Shown piece after piece: positions 21,077-29,736 of a stretch of DNA of 64,000 bases (positions within the stretch are counted from its first letter, which is position 1; every line of letters begins with the position of its first letter). The translations under genes were made by a program, and so were the position numbers. The stretch is from Microbacterium sp. LWO14-1.2 (lineage in GTDB: Bacteria; Actinomycetota; Actinomycetes; Actinomycetales; Microbacteriaceae): assembly GCF_038397715.1 (NCBI RefSeq), contig NZ_CP151633.1, forward strand, positions 3,472,001-3,536,000, given 5' to 3'. The notes below the pieces were generated by a model, which made no database searches, was not told the origin of the DNA, and saw only the letters and a program-made list of their open reading frames with translations.

Positions 21077-22231
21077 ATGACTGTCGCAACCGCCCCCGTT
21101 CCCACCCTCCGCATCGGCCCGATCGCACTCGACGTGCCCGTCGTGCTCGCGCCCATGGCGGGGATCACGAACACGGCGTTCCGTCGGCTGTGCCGCGAGT
21201 ACGGTGCCGGTCTGTACGTGAGCGAGATGATCACGTCCCGCGCCCTCGTCGAGCGCAACGAGACCACGATGCGCCTCATCCGCCACCACGAGTCGGAGAC
21301 GCCCCGCTCCATCCAGCTGTACGGCGTCGACCCGAAGACGATCGCGGATGCCGTGCGCATCATCGTCGCCGAGGACCACGCCGACCACATCGACCTCAAC
21401 TTCGGCTGCCCGGTGCCCAAGGTCACCCGCAAGGGCGGCGGAGCCGCGCTGCCGTGGAAGTCGTCTCTCTTCGCCGACATCGTGACGCAGGCCGTCAAGG
21501 CCGCGGGCGACATCCCGCTCACGGTCAAGATGCGCAAGGGCATCGACCCCGACCACCTCACGTTCCTGGACGCGGGGCGCGCAGCGGAGGATGCCGGAGC
21601 GGCCGCCGTCGCACTGCACGCCCGCACGGCGAGCGAGTTCTACTCCGGCTTCGCCGATTGGAACGCCATCGGCGAGCTCAAGCAGGCCGTGACGAGCATC
21701 CCGGTTCTCGGCAACGGCGACATCTGGTCCGCCGACGATGCCGTGCGCATGATGGAGCAGACCGACTGCGACGGCGTCGTCGTCGGTCGAGGATGCCTCG
21801 GTCGTCCCTGGCTGTTCGGCGAGCTCGCCAACGCCTTCGGCGGCGAGGGCAAGACGGTCGACGCGAACCTCGGCTTCGTCGCCGACGCGTTCAAACGGCA
21901 CGCGGAACTGCTCGTCGAGTTCTTCGAAGACGAGGACCGCGGTTGCCGCGACGTCCGCAAGCACGTCGCCTGGTACTTCAAGGGCTACCCGGTCGGCGGA
22001 GACATCCGCACCGGGCTCGCCACGGCATCCAGTCTCCAGGAGATCGACGACCTGCTCGGCCAGCTCGACCACTCGGCGCCGTACCCCGGCGCGGATGCCG
22101 AGGGTCAGCGCGGTCGTTCCGGTCGGCCCAAGCGGCCGGCTCTGCCGGACAAGTGGCTGGAGTCGCGTGAGCTCGCGGCGACGGCCTCGGAGATGATGCG
22201 AGGCGCGGAGATCGAGAACAGTGGCGGCTGA
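21077..22231 (+). CDS. dusB: tRNA-dihydrouridine synthase (DusB-like)
   Basis: FMN-dependent enzyme reducing uridine to dihydrouridine in tRNA. The 384-residue protein has a TIM barrel with the A-P-M-A-G-I-T-N start motif (about residue 25), the N-F-G-C-P catalytic loop with its Cys near residue 113, and G-N-G-D-I-W plus G-R-G-C-L-G-R-P-W phosphate-binding loops. A helical C-terminal domain completes it. The ATG follows GAGAGG. It overlaps dgt by 11 bases, a conserved actinobacterial pairing. Confidence 0.94.
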   Translation: MTVATAPVPTLRIGPIALDVPVVLAPMAGITNTAFRRLCREYGAGLYVSEMITSRALVERNETTMRLIRHHESETPRSIQLYGVDPKTIADAVRIIVAEDHADHIDLNFGCPVPKVTRKGGGAALPWKSSLFADIVTQAVKAAGDIPLTVKMRKGIDPDHLTFLDAGRAAEDAGAAAVALHARTASEFYSGFADWNAIGELKQAVTSIPVLGNGDIWSADDAVRMMEQTDCDGVVVGRGCLGRPWLFGELANAFGGEGKTVDANLGFVADAFKRHAELLVEFFEDEDRGCRDVRKHVAWYFKGYPVGGDIRTGLATASSLQEIDDLLGQLDHSAPYPGADAEGQRGRSGRPKRPALPDKWLESRELAATASEMMRGAEIENSGG

Positions 22232-23606
22232 GGCGTCCGCGCCGTCGCGGACGGACGGATACGATCCCCGAGACGCCGAGCGGTTCTTCGCCGAGACCCA
22301 TCGCTCCGAACGAGACGACTTCGCGCGCGACCGCGCTCGCGTGCTGCACTCGGCCGCGCTGCGTCGACTCGCCGCCAAGACCCAGGTGCTGAGCCCCGCG
22401 AGCACCGCCGACTTCGCGCGCAACCGGCTCACGCACTCGCTCGAGGTGGCTCAGGTGGGGCGAGAGCTCGCCTCGGCCCTCGGCGTCTCGGCCGACGTCG
22501 TCGACACCGCCTGCCTCAGCCACGACCTCGGGCACCCGCCCTTCGGGCACAACGGCGGGCGGGCGCTCAACGAATGGGCCGAGCCCATCGGCGGTTTCGA
22601 GGGCAACGCGCAGTCCCTGCGCATCCTCACCCGTCTCGAGGCGAAGGCGATCGACGACGACGGACAGTCGGTGGGCCTGAACCTCACCAGGGCGAGTCTC
22701 GACGCGACGTGCAAGTACCCGTGGACGGTCGACAGCCCCGTGCCCGACCCCGGCGGTCGCCTGAAGTTCGGCGTCTACCCCGAGGACGAAGCAGTGTTCC
22801 GCTGGATGCGCGAGGGCGCGACCGGTCGGCTGCGCTGCATCGAGGCCGAGATCATGGACCTGTCCGACGACATCGGCTACTCGGTGCACGACTTCGAGGA
22901 CGCGATCGTCAACGGCTACGTCGACGTCGCCCAGCTCTCCGACCCCCTCGCGCACGACGCGCTGATCGACCGCATCCAGCAGTGGGTGGGGTACGACTTC
23001 ACGCGCGACGAGCTGGCGGACGCGCTCTACCGGCTCTCGTCGCAGTCGATGTGGCTGTCGTCGTTCGACCGGTCACGGCGCGACCTCGCACGGCTCAAGA
23101 ACCTCACCAGCGACCTCATCGGCCGCTTCGCGAGGGCAGCGGTCTCGGCGACGCGCGAGGCGTACGCCGGTCCCGTGCTCGTGCGCTACAACGCGCACGT
23201 CGTCGTGCCGCGAGTGGTCGAGGCGGAGATCGCCGTGCTCAAGGGGATTATGGGGCAGGCGATCGTCACGATCGAGGCGCGCAAGGGCGTCTACAAGGAG
23301 CAGCGGCGAGTGCTGAAGCGCCTGGCCGACGCCCTGTGGTCGACCGACGCGCTGTGGTCGGCGGGCGCCGACGTGCTGGAGCCCGCGTTCTCGGCCGACT
23401 TCGTCGCGGCCGGCTCCGACGCCGAGCGCGCGAGGGTCGTGGTCGACCAGATCGCGAGCCTCACCGACCAGAGCGCCATCGACTGGCACAACCGACTCGT
23501 GGGCGAGATCGATCCGGCCGAGGTCGGCATCTGGACGCCGCGTCACGCGCGGCCGGGCGGACGGATGCACACTCCGCCCGCGGCGGTGATCGAAGGGGTG
23601 CGCTGA
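22221..23606 (+). CDS. dgt: Deoxyguanosinetriphosphate triphosphohydrolase-like protein
   Basis: HD-domain hydrolase that cleaves dNTPs to nucleoside and triphosphate, possibly tuning dNTP pools. The 461-residue product shows the metal motif H..H-D: R-L-T-H-S-L-E-V and C-L-S-H-D-L-G-H-P-P-F-G-H (about residues 70–115). A second conserved Asp lies in D-L-S-D-D-I-G-Y-S-V-H-D. The start is GTG inside dusB, and the TGA shares a base with the dnaG ATG. The tight order dusB–dgt–dnaG links tRNA modification, nucleotide pools and primase. Confidence 0.93.
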   Translation: MAAEASAPSRTDGYDPRDAERFFAETHRSERDDFARDRARVLHSAALRRLAAKTQVLSPASTADFARNRLTHSLEVAQVGRELASALGVSADVVDTACLSHDLGHPPFGHNGGRALNEWAEPIGGFEGNAQSLRILTRLEAKAIDDDGQSVGLNLTRASLDATCKYPWTVDSPVPDPGGRLKFGVYPEDEAVFRWMREGATGRLRCIEAEIMDLSDDIGYSVHDFEDAIVNGYVDVAQLSDPLAHDALIDRIQQWVGYDFTRDELADALYRLSSQSMWLSSFDRSRRDLARLKNLTSDLIGRFARAAVSATREAYAGPVLVRYNAHVVVPRVVEAEIAVLKGIMGQAIVTIEARKGVYKEQRRVLKRLADALWSTDALWSAGADVLEPAFSADFVAAGSDAERARVVVDQIASLTDQSAIDWHNRLVGEIDPAEVGIWTPRHARPGGRMHTPPAAVIEGVR

Positions 23607-25477
23607 TGCCCCGTATCCGCCAGGCCGACGTCGACGAGGTCAAGGCCCGCACCAACATCGCCGACATCGTCGGCGAGCGTGTCGCGCTCAAGTCCGCGGG
23701 GGTGGGATCGCTCAAGGGGCTCTGCCCGTTCCACGACGAGAAGAGCCCGAGCTTCCACGTGCGCCCGCAGGTGGGCTACTACCACTGCTTCGGCTGCGGC
23801 GAGTCCGGCGACGTCTACTCGTTCCTTCGCGAGATGGACCACGTGAGCTTCACGGAAGCCGTCGAGCGCCTCGCCGGTCGCATCGGCTACACGCTGCACT
23901 ACGAAGACGGGGGAGCAGCGCCGGAGACGAGCGGTCGCAGCCGCCTGTACGCGGCGAACACGGCAGCGGCGGAGTTCTTCCGCTCGCAGCTGCTGACGGC
24001 GGATGCCGAGGCGGGGCGACGCTTCCTCGGGGAGCGGGGCTTCGACGCGGGAGCGGCAGCGCACTTCGGTGTGGGTTTCGCGCCGCGCGGCTGGGACGGG
24101 ATGCTGAAGGCGCTGAGCGCCCAGGGGTTCACACGGGAGGAACTCCTGACGGCAGGCCTCGTGTCACAGGGACAGCGCGGCGTGTACGACCGCTTCCGCG
24201 GTCGCCTAGTTTGGCCGATCCGCGACGTGTCGGGGCAGACGATCGGCTTCGGCGCCCGCAAGCTCTTCGACGACGATCAGGGCCCCAAATACCTCAACAC
24301 CCCCGAGACGCCGATCTACAAGAAGGCCCAGGTGCTCTACGGGCTCGACCTCGCGAAGCGCGACATCTCGCGCGGCGACCCGCGTCGTGTGGTGGTCGTC
24401 GAGGGGTACACCGACGTGATGGCCTGCCACCTCGCAGGGCTCACCACGGCGATCGCGACCTGTGGCACGGCGTTCGGCACCGACCACATCAAGGTGCTGC
24501 GGCGGGTGATGGGCGACGACAACGCCTCCGGCGAGGTCGTGTTCACATTCGACGGCGACGAGGCGGGGCAGAAGGCGGCGCTGCGCGCCTTCACCGAGGA
24601 CGACCGCTTCAACGCCCAGACGTTCGTCGCGGTGGCTCCGGACGGCCTCGACCCCTGCGACCTGCGGCTGCAGCGCGGCGACGCGGCCGTGCGCTCGCTC
24701 ATGGACTCCAAGCAGCCGATGTTCGAGTTCGCCATCGACCGCAAGCTCGGCGGCTTCGACCTCTCCACGGTCGAGGGGCGCGTCGGAGCGCTCCGCGCCG
24801 CGGCGCCGATCGTCGCGGAGATCAGGGACCAGCTGCTGCGCCCCGGCTACGAGCGCGTCCTGGCGCGTCGGCTCGGCATGGATCCCACCGAGGTGCACAG
24901 CGAGGTCGAGCGCGTGGCGCGCCGCGGCGGCTCGACCTCCCGACCTGAGCCCCAGCGCCGAGATGACGCGCCCTCCGTCGACGGCGCAGGCGGCGGACAG
25001 AGCTTCGCACCGGTCACGCTCGCGAGCCTGCCCCGCACCGCCGACGTGGCGGTCGAGCGGGACGCGCTGATGGGCGTTCTGCAGTACGGTCACCAGCTCG
25101 ACCAGGCTCTGCTCACGCGCGCCCTCGAAGGGCCGTTCCGCACGGCGGGGCTCGACGCGGTGCGCGAGGCCGTGGCATCCGCCCCCGATCGCACGCGGGC
25201 CGGATGGGTCACCGAGGCGGTCAACGCGGTGCGCGAGCCGTACCGATCGCTGGCGGGCGAGCTGCTCATGACCCCGTTCCCCGCCCGCGACGAGGAGGGG
25301 GCGGTGGCGTCGGCGACCGACCTCGCCCGCCGGCTCATCATGCGCGGTCTCGAGCACGAGAAGCAGGAACTGCTCGGCGCGGTCCAGCGGGTGCCCGCCG
25401 ACTCCGACGGAGGTCGCGCGCTGCGGATGCGTCTTCGTGACATCGACGTGGAACGCCAGCGCTTCGCCGAGTCGTAG
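23606..25477 (+). CDS. dnaG: DNA primase
   Basis: Makes RNA primers at the replication fork and binds DnaB helicase through its C-terminus. The 623-residue protein has a CHC2 zinc finger (C40, H43, C61, C64), the RNA-polymerase core, a Toprim domain with V-E-G-Y-T-D-V (about residue 268) and D-G-D-E-A-G (about 317), and a helical C-terminal region after a Pro/Arg-rich linker near residue 440. The start was fixed at ATG 23606, directly at the dgt stop. The long frame upstream is only an antisense-free shadow of dgt. Confidence 0.96.
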   Translation: MPRIRQADVDEVKARTNIADIVGERVALKSAGVGSLKGLCPFHDEKSPSFHVRPQVGYYHCFGCGESGDVYSFLREMDHVSFTEAVERLAGRIGYTLHYEDGGAAPETSGRSRLYAANTAAAEFFRSQLLTADAEAGRRFLGERGFDAGAAAHFGVGFAPRGWDGMLKALSAQGFTREELLTAGLVSQGQRGVYDRFRGRLVWPIRDVSGQTIGFGARKLFDDDQGPKYLNTPETPIYKKAQVLYGLDLAKRDISRGDPRRVVVVEGYTDVMACHLAGLTTAIATCGTAFGTDHIKVLRRVMGDDNASGEVVFTFDGDEAGQKAALRAFTEDDRFNAQTFVAVAPDGLDPCDLRLQRGDAAVRSLMDSKQPMFEFAIDRKLGGFDLSTVEGRVGALRAAAPIVAEIRDQLLRPGYERVLARRLGMDPTEVHSEVERVARRGGSTSRPEPQRRDDAPSVDGAGGGQSFAPVTLASLPRTADVAVERDALMGVLQYGHQLDQALLTRALEGPFRTAGLDAVREAVASAPDRTRAGWVTEAVNAVREPYRSLAGELLMTPFPARDEEGAVASATDLARRLIMRGLEHEKQELLGAVQRVPADSDGGRALRMRLRDIDVERQRFAES

Positions 25478-25513
25478 AGGGGCTCGCCCGTGTCGGCACG
25501 GCAGGATGGAGTC

Positions 25514-26287
25514 ATGTTCTCTCGGCCCGAATCGACCAACGCGATCGATTGCTCTGATCTGGTGATCGATCGCATCGGGCACAGCGCTCCGACCCGCGCC
25601 GTCGACGGCGTGAGCTTCACGCTCCGGCCGGGGGAGCTCATCTGCGTCGCCGGGCCGACCGGCTCGGGCAAATCGACGCTCGTCGCGGCTCTCGCGGGGT
25701 CGACAGATCCCTCGGTGCGCGTCGTCGGCGGCAGCGCCCAGGTGTGCGGTGTCGACGTGCGACGTCCAGGCCGCAAGCACCGGCTGCTCACCTACCGCAC
25801 CGGCTTCGTGCCGCAGGGGGCGGGCGCCGATCTGCCGCCGCGGCTCACGGTGAACGAGGTGATCGCCGAGCCCATCCTCATCCGCGAGAAGCGCGTCAAC
25901 GCCAAAGCGCTGTCGATCCGGGTGGCCACGCTGCTCGACGAGCTGCACCTGCCGCTCGGCACGGCGGCGAAGTTCCCGTACGAGCTGAGCGCGGGCATGC
26001 GGCAGCGCGTGGCGATCGCGCGGTCGTTCGTTCTCGAACCCCGCGTGCTCATCGCCGACGAGATCCTCGCGAACCTGGACCTCGAGGTGCGTCCCGTCGT
26101 GTTCGACGCCATCACCCGCCGCCGCAAGGAGGAGGGGATGGGCGCTCTGCTCGTCACCAATGACGCGGCCTTCATCCGTGAACTGAACGCCGAGACGCTC
26201 ATGCTCCGGAGCGGTCACGTGGTCGCCCGGGGCGTCGGCAAGGACCTGCTCTGGGTGCCCAACGCGGAGGCGGATTCGCAGCGCTGA
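25514..26287 (+). CDS. Orphan ABC transporter ATP-binding protein
   Basis: 257-residue ABC ATPase with no adjacent permease or binding protein. Walker A G-P-T-G-S-G-K-S-T (about residues 47–55), a Q-loop (V-P-Q), the signature L-S-A-G-M-R-Q-R and Walker B V-L-I-A-D-E are present. The switch histidine position reads V-T-N-D instead of V-T-H-D, and the D-loop (A-N-L-D) is atypical. The closest look is DppD/OppD-type peptide importers. I favour ATG 25514 (GGATGGAG upstream) over GTG 25490. It follows dnaG by 36 bases. The role is unknown. Confidence 0.8.
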   Translation: MFSRPESTNAIDCSDLVIDRIGHSAPTRAVDGVSFTLRPGELICVAGPTGSGKSTLVAALAGSTDPSVRVVGGSAQVCGVDVRRPGRKHRLLTYRTGFVPQGAGADLPPRLTVNEVIAEPILIREKRVNAKALSIRVATLLDELHLPLGTAAKFPYELSAGMRQRVAIARSFVLEPRVLIADEILANLDLEVRPVVFDAITRRRKEEGMGALLVTNDAAFIRELNAETLMLRSGHVVARGVGKDLLWVPNAEADSQR

Positions 26288-26349
26288 GCCCGCGCTGCGT
26301 CGACACGCCCGATGTGCGGCCCGTGTCACGAGCACGCGTCGGAGTTTGC

Positions 26350-26355
26350 TAGGAT
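26350..26355 (+). promoter_or_regulatory. Candidate -10 (TAGGAT) for tRNA-Asn
   Basis: TAGGAT lies 29 bases before the mature 5' end of the tRNA, placing initiation near 26362 and leaving a short 5' leader for RNase P. No good -35 is seen at 17 bases. Confidence 0.5.
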
Positions 26356-26384
26356 TGACGAGTTGCCCGCACAGCGGAGCACAT

Positions 26385-26460
26385 TCCTCGGTAGCTCAAT
26401 TGGCAGAGCAGCCGGCTGTTAACCGGCAGGTTCTTGGTTCGAGTCCAAGCCGGGGAGCCA
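26385..26460 (+). tRNA. tRNA-Asn (GTT), CCA encoded
   Basis: Full cloverleaf: the acceptor stem 26385–26391 pairs with 26450–26456. The anticodon stem GCCGG/CCGGC encloses the loop CTGTTAA with anticodon GTT at 26418–26420. The T arm CTTGG/CCAAG carries TTCGAGT. G at 26457 is the discriminator and CCA (26458–26460) is encoded. It reads Asn codons AAC and AAT. Confidence 0.97.
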
Positions 26461-26462
26461 AG

Positions 26463-26502
26463 ACCCCTGGCCTTCATCTGAAGGCCAGGGGTTCTCCTTT
26501 TC
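26463..26502 (+). terminator. Intrinsic terminator after tRNA-Asn
   Basis: ACCCCTGGCCTT (26463–26474) pairs perfectly with AAGGCCAGGGGT (26481–26492) around a 6-base loop. The pyrimidine tail TCTCCTTTT follows. It begins 3 bases after the tRNA CCA, and is the clearest rho-independent terminator in the window. Confidence 0.9.
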
Positions 26503-26532
26503 CAGGACGATGCGGTCGCGGTCCGGAGACGC

Positions 26533-26565
26533 GGAAAGGGCCCCGCCGGTCGGCGAGGCCCTTCC
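26533..26565 (-). terminator. Terminator hairpin after septum-formation lipoprotein gene
   Basis: AAGGGCC (26536–26542) pairs with GGCCCTT (26557–26563), and an inner CGCCG/CGGCG stem continues it with one mismatch. It lies 16 bases past the stop of the minus-strand gene at 26582, so it most likely ends that transcript. It may also back up the tRNA terminator. Confidence 0.75.
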
Positions 26566-26581
26566 ATGACTGCGGATCGAC

Positions 26582-27097
26582 TCAGCGCGCAGCGCCCTTC
26601 AGCGAGCCCGTGGTCTGACCGGCGGGGTCGGAGATCACGCACTGCACGACGCGGTCGTTCAGCTGGTCCCACGTCTGCTGGGTCGGCGTGATCGGGTAGA
26701 CCTCGAGGGTCGAGTCCTGGAAGCCGATGCCGACGAAGTTCGTGTACGCGTCGCCGATGCACTCCTGCGAGGCGGTGTCGATGGCCTCCTCCGAGAACTC
26801 GCCGTCGTCCATCGTGATCTCGTAGTAGACCTCTTCATCGTGCGGCTGGTCGCACGGGACGACGTCCGCGTCCTCGATGAGGCCCGTCGCACTCGCCATC
26901 TTGCAGTCGCCCAGCTTGAGGGAGAAGATGTCGATGTTCGAGCTCTCGGTGACCTGGCCGGTCTCCTCATCGCGGTCGGCGTCTCCCGAGCCTCCACCGA
27001 GGATCCCGTTCAGCGCGCTACAACCGGTCAGCGCGACGGACAGCGCGACCGCCGAACCGGCGAGTGCGAGTGCGCGTCGTGTGCGCAGTTTCATCAT
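26582..27097 (-). CDS. Septum-formation-family lipoprotein
   Basis: 171-residue predicted lipoprotein: a basic N-terminus, hydrophobic helix and lipobox L-T-G-C at about residues 23–26. A mature domain follows, resembling the actinobacterial septum-formation domain (L-K-L-G-D-C near residue 63, V-P-C-D-Q-P-H-D-E-E-V-Y-Y near 82, a later Cys in A-S-Q-E-C-I-G). The paired Cys and P-H-x-x-E-V segment are the family marks. The ATG-ATG start follows GGGAGGGG. It is probably anchored to the outer face of the membrane. Its actual role in division is unproven. Confidence 0.78.
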   Translation of the reverse strand: MMKLRTRRALALAGSAVALSVALTGCSALNGILGGGSGDADRDEETGQVTESSNIDIFSLKLGDCKMASATGLIEDADVVPCDQPHDEEVYYEITMDDGEFSEEAIDTASQECIGDAYTNFVGIGFQDSTLEVYPITPTQQTWDQLNDRVVQCVISDPAGQTTGSLKGAAR

Positions 27098-27219
27098 GAC
27101 TACCCCTCCCAGAGCCTCTTGGTGCGCGGGAATATCGGTATCCCGCCCCGAAGAACGCTATAGGGATCGGAGTCTGTGATGCAACTCCACAGACCCTGTG
27201 AGCGGGCTGAAAGGTAAGG

Positions 27220-27786
27220 TCAGCCTTCCAAGTCGTCGACTCCCGGCATCCACGCGGCTCCCGGGCGACCCCAGCCACGCTTCTTCGCGATCTTCTGGAC
27301 CGTCTTCCAGTCCCGATCGGAAAGCCGGTCGATGTAGAGGATGCCGTCGAGATGGTCGAACTCGTGCTGCATGATGCGCGCGCGCCAGCCGTCGACGGAG
27401 ATCTCGACAGGCGCACCCTCGAGGTCCGTCCCGGTCACGCGCACACGCTCGGACCGGCGCAGCGCGAAGCGTTCTCCGGGGAACGACAGGCACCCCTCGG
27501 ACTCGAGGTCTTCGTCGGGCTCGCCCGGCTCCAGCGGCACCATCCACAGCTCGGGGTTGATGATGACCCCGCGCCAGGGCTGATCGTCGTCGTCGACGTA
27601 CGTGTACGTGTAGATGCGCAGCGGCACTCCGACCTGAGGCGCCGCGAGGCCGACGCCCGGAGCGGTGTCCATGGTCTCGAACATGTCGGCGACGAGGGTG
27701 CGGACCTCGTCGGTGATCTCCTCGACGGGCGAGGCGGGGGAGTGCAGGACGGGATCGCCCATGATGCGAATCGGAAGTACAGCCAC
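27220..27786 (-). CDS. def: Peptide deformylase
   Basis: Fe/Zn hydrolase removing formyl from nascent N-terminal methionine. All three motifs are present in the 188-residue protein: G-V-G-L-A-A-P-Q (residues 44–51), E-G-C-L-S (Cys99 metal ligand) and Q-H-E-F-D-H (His141, Glu142, His145). The start is GTG at a leaderless promoter position, 43 bases from the divergent DMT gene. The C-terminal extension (W-G-R-P-G...D-D-L-E-G) is longer than in E. coli, as is common in actinobacteria. Confidence 0.95.
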   Translation of the reverse strand: MAVLPIRIMGDPVLHSPASPVEEITDEVRTLVADMFETMDTAPGVGLAAPQVGVPLRIYTYTYVDDDDQPWRGVIINPELWMVPLEPGEPDEDLESEGCLSFPGERFALRRSERVRVTGTDLEGAPVEISVDGWRARIMQHEFDHLDGILYIDRLSDRDWKTVQKIAKKRGWGRPGAAWMPGVDDLEG

Positions 27787-27792
27787 GCCATA

Positions 27793-27798
27793 ACCCTA
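27793..27798 (-). promoter_or_regulatory. -10 hexamer (TAGGGT), leaderless promoter of def
   Basis: Minus-strand TAGGGT, 6 bases, GTG at 27786. It faces away from an identical hexamer serving the divergent gene. Confidence 0.65.
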
Positions 27799-27817
27799 TC
27801 CGGCGGGGATCGGCGGG

Positions 27818-27823
27818 TAGGGT
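27818..27823 (+). promoter_or_regulatory. -10 hexamer (TAGGGT), leaderless promoter of the DMT gene
   Basis: TAGGGT, 6 bases, GTG at 27830. The two divergent genes thus use the same hexamer with the same spacing, within 45 bases. Confidence 0.65.
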
Positions 27824-27829
27824 CTTGGT

Positions 27830-28936
27830 GTGAGCATTGCGGTGTGGATGACTGGGGCTGAAGACATCACCGACCAGCTGGTCGGTGTCTTCCAGAACCC
27901 CAAGCTGCTCCTCGGCATCCCGCTCGCCCTCGCGGGCGCCGTGTTCATGTCGCTGGGGGCGCAGTACCAGCACCGCGGCGTGGAGAAGGTCGAGCGCCTC
28001 AGCGGAGCTCAGGGCACCAGCGGCCTCAGCGGCGGTCAGCTCAGGGCCCTGCTCACACGACCGTCCTGGTTGGCGGGCACGCTCATGCTCGGACTCGCCA
28101 TCGTGTGCCAGCTCGCCGCGCTCTCGCAGGCGCCGCTCATCGTGGTGCAACCCCTCGGCGCGATCGCCCTCGTCATCACGACCCTGCTCAACGCGCGGAT
28201 CTCCGGACACTCGCCGACCCGCCAGTCGATCACCGCGATCGTGTGCTGCGTCGGCGGCATCTTCCTCTTCGTCTCGTTCGCGGCGCTCTTCGCGACCGAG
28301 AAGAAGATCGGCGACAGCGAGCTCTTCACGATCCTCGCGATCCTGCTGGTCGTCATCATCGTTCTCGGCGCCTGCTGGCTCGTGCTCCGCCGCCGTATGC
28401 GCGCGCTGTTCTACGTCATCGGCGCCGGCATCCTCTACGGCTTCGTCGCCACGCTCGCCAAGGCGGTCATCAACCGCATCGAGGCCGGCAACTTCGAATG
28501 GATCACGCTCATCTGCGTGATCGCTCTCGTGGCCGCTGGGGCCGTCGGGGCGTACTTCGTGCAGACCGCCTACAGCTCGGGCCCGCCCGACCTCGTGATC
28601 GCGGGACTCACGGTCGTCGATCCGCTCATCGCCGTGCTCATCGGCATGGTCGTGCTCGGCGAGGCCGCCGCTGCTCCGGGCTGGGTGCTCGTGATCTTCG
28701 GCGTCGCCGGAGCGATCGCCGTGTGGGGAGTCGTCGGTCTCGCGCGGTACCACCCGCAGGTGCTGAGCGAGAGCCAGGAGCTCGGCATCAAACGGGGGAG
28801 CGACGGCTCCGGCGCGCCCACGGTTCAGACGCCACAGGATCAGACAGGCCGGGAGCAGACGGCCCGGGATCAGACGCAGCAGGCGCCGGCACCGCAGGAG
28901 CAGCCTCCGGCGCCCCGGGGCGACCAGGACGCCTGA
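27830..28936 (+). CDS. DMT-family membrane transporter
   Basis: 368-residue polytopic protein with about nine to ten hydrophobic helices (residues 20–305), resembling EamA/DMT-type or NIPA-like exporters. It has E-K-K-I-G-D at a loop and P-P-D-L-V-I-A-G-L-T-V-V-D-P before the last helices. A hydrophilic ~60-residue C-terminal tail rich in Gln, Thr and Pro contains irregular QT(A)RDQT repeats and is probably disordered. The GTG start fits a leaderless promoter; ATG 27848 is an alternative. The substrate is unknown. Confidence 0.8.
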   Translation: MSIAVWMTGAEDITDQLVGVFQNPKLLLGIPLALAGAVFMSLGAQYQHRGVEKVERLSGAQGTSGLSGGQLRALLTRPSWLAGTLMLGLAIVCQLAALSQAPLIVVQPLGAIALVITTLLNARISGHSPTRQSITAIVCCVGGIFLFVSFAALFATEKKIGDSELFTILAILLVVIIVLGACWLVLRRRMRALFYVIGAGILYGFVATLAKAVINRIEAGNFEWITLICVIALVAAGAVGAYFVQTAYSSGPPDLVIAGLTVVDPLIAVLIGMVVLGEAAAAPGWVLVIFGVAGAIAVWGVVGLARYHPQVLSESQELGIKRGSDGSGAPTVQTPQDQTGREQTARDQTQQAPAPQEQPPAPRGDQDA

Positions 28937-28947
28937 GGCAGCGAGCG

Positions 28948-29736
28948 TCAGTACGCGGGATCGATGAGGTCGGGAGAGACCTCGGATGCCGCGGCGTCAT
29001 CGACGAAGAACACGGTGCGCTTGCGTCCCTTGGCGCCTGCGGCGGGAACGCTCGTGTAGCTCGCGCCCGCGAGGGCCAGCCCGAGCGCAGACGCCTTGTC
29101 GGCACCGGTCAGCACGAGCCACACGCGCTTCGACGCGTTGAGCACCGGGCGGGTGAGGGTGATCCGCTCGGGCGGCGGCTTGGGCGAGTTGCGCACCGGG
29201 AGCACTGCCGCATCGGTCACCGTGACCTCGGGGCGGTCGGGGAAAAGCGACGCGATGTGACCGTCGGGGCCCACACCGAGGAAGCACACGGCGAACGACG
29301 GCCACGGGTTCTCGTCGGTGCCGAACTGCGCGAGCTCGGCGGCGTACGCCTCGGCAGCCTCGTCGAGAGTCATGCCCTCGCCGGCGGCAGCCGTCTCGTG
29401 GATGTTCTCCGGAGGAACGGGGATGTGGTCGAGCAGGGCCGCGCGGGACTGCACCGCATTGCGGTCGGCGTCGTCACGGGCGACCCACCGCTCGTCACCC
29501 CACCAGAAGTGCACGAGCGACCAGTCGATGTTCGCCGCACGGGGGTGCTCCAGCGTCGCCCGCAGCACCGCGCCGCCCATCGATCCACCCGTGAGGGCGA
29601 CGTGGGCGATGCGGCCGTTGCGGGTCCGCGCGCGGAGGCGGGTGAGGAATCGGTCGGCGACGCGCTCTGCGACGGCCCCCGGAGTGGTCTCGACCACGAC
29701 CCGCTTCTCCGCGGGCGTTGTCTGCATCGACATCAT
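28948..29736 (-). CDS. pgl: 6-phosphogluconolactonase
   Basis: Hydrolyses 6-phosphogluconolactone, the second step of the oxidative pentose phosphate pathway. The 262-residue protein shows the family blocks A-L-T-G-G-S-M-G-G (about residue 46), W-G-D-E-R-W-V (about 76) and L-G-V-G-P-D-G-H-I-A-S-L-F-P (about 150). Three closely spaced ATGs compete. 29736 makes an ATGA overlap with opcA, while 29727 has better spacing to AGGAG. It is the last gene of the tkt–pgl operon and converges on the DMT gene 11 bases away. Confidence 0.94.
   Translation of the reverse strand: MMSMQTTPAEKRVVVETTPGAVAERVADRFLTRLRARTRNGRIAHVALTGGSMGGAVLRATLEHPRAANIDWSLVHFWWGDERWVARDDADRNAVQSRAALLDHIPVPPENIHETAAAGEGMTLDEAAEAYAAELAQFGTDENPWPSFAVCFLGVGPDGHIASLFPDRPEVTVTDAAVLPVRNSPKPPPERITLTRPVLNASKRVWLVLTGADKASALGLALAGASYTSVPAAGAKGRKRTVFFVDDAAASEVSPDLIDPAY

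Noticed and set aside
24206..26335. Roughly 700-codon open frame on the minus strand under dnaG and the ABC ATPase
   Set aside because: No recognisable motif; dnaG and ABC ATPase on the plus strand have all expected motifs.
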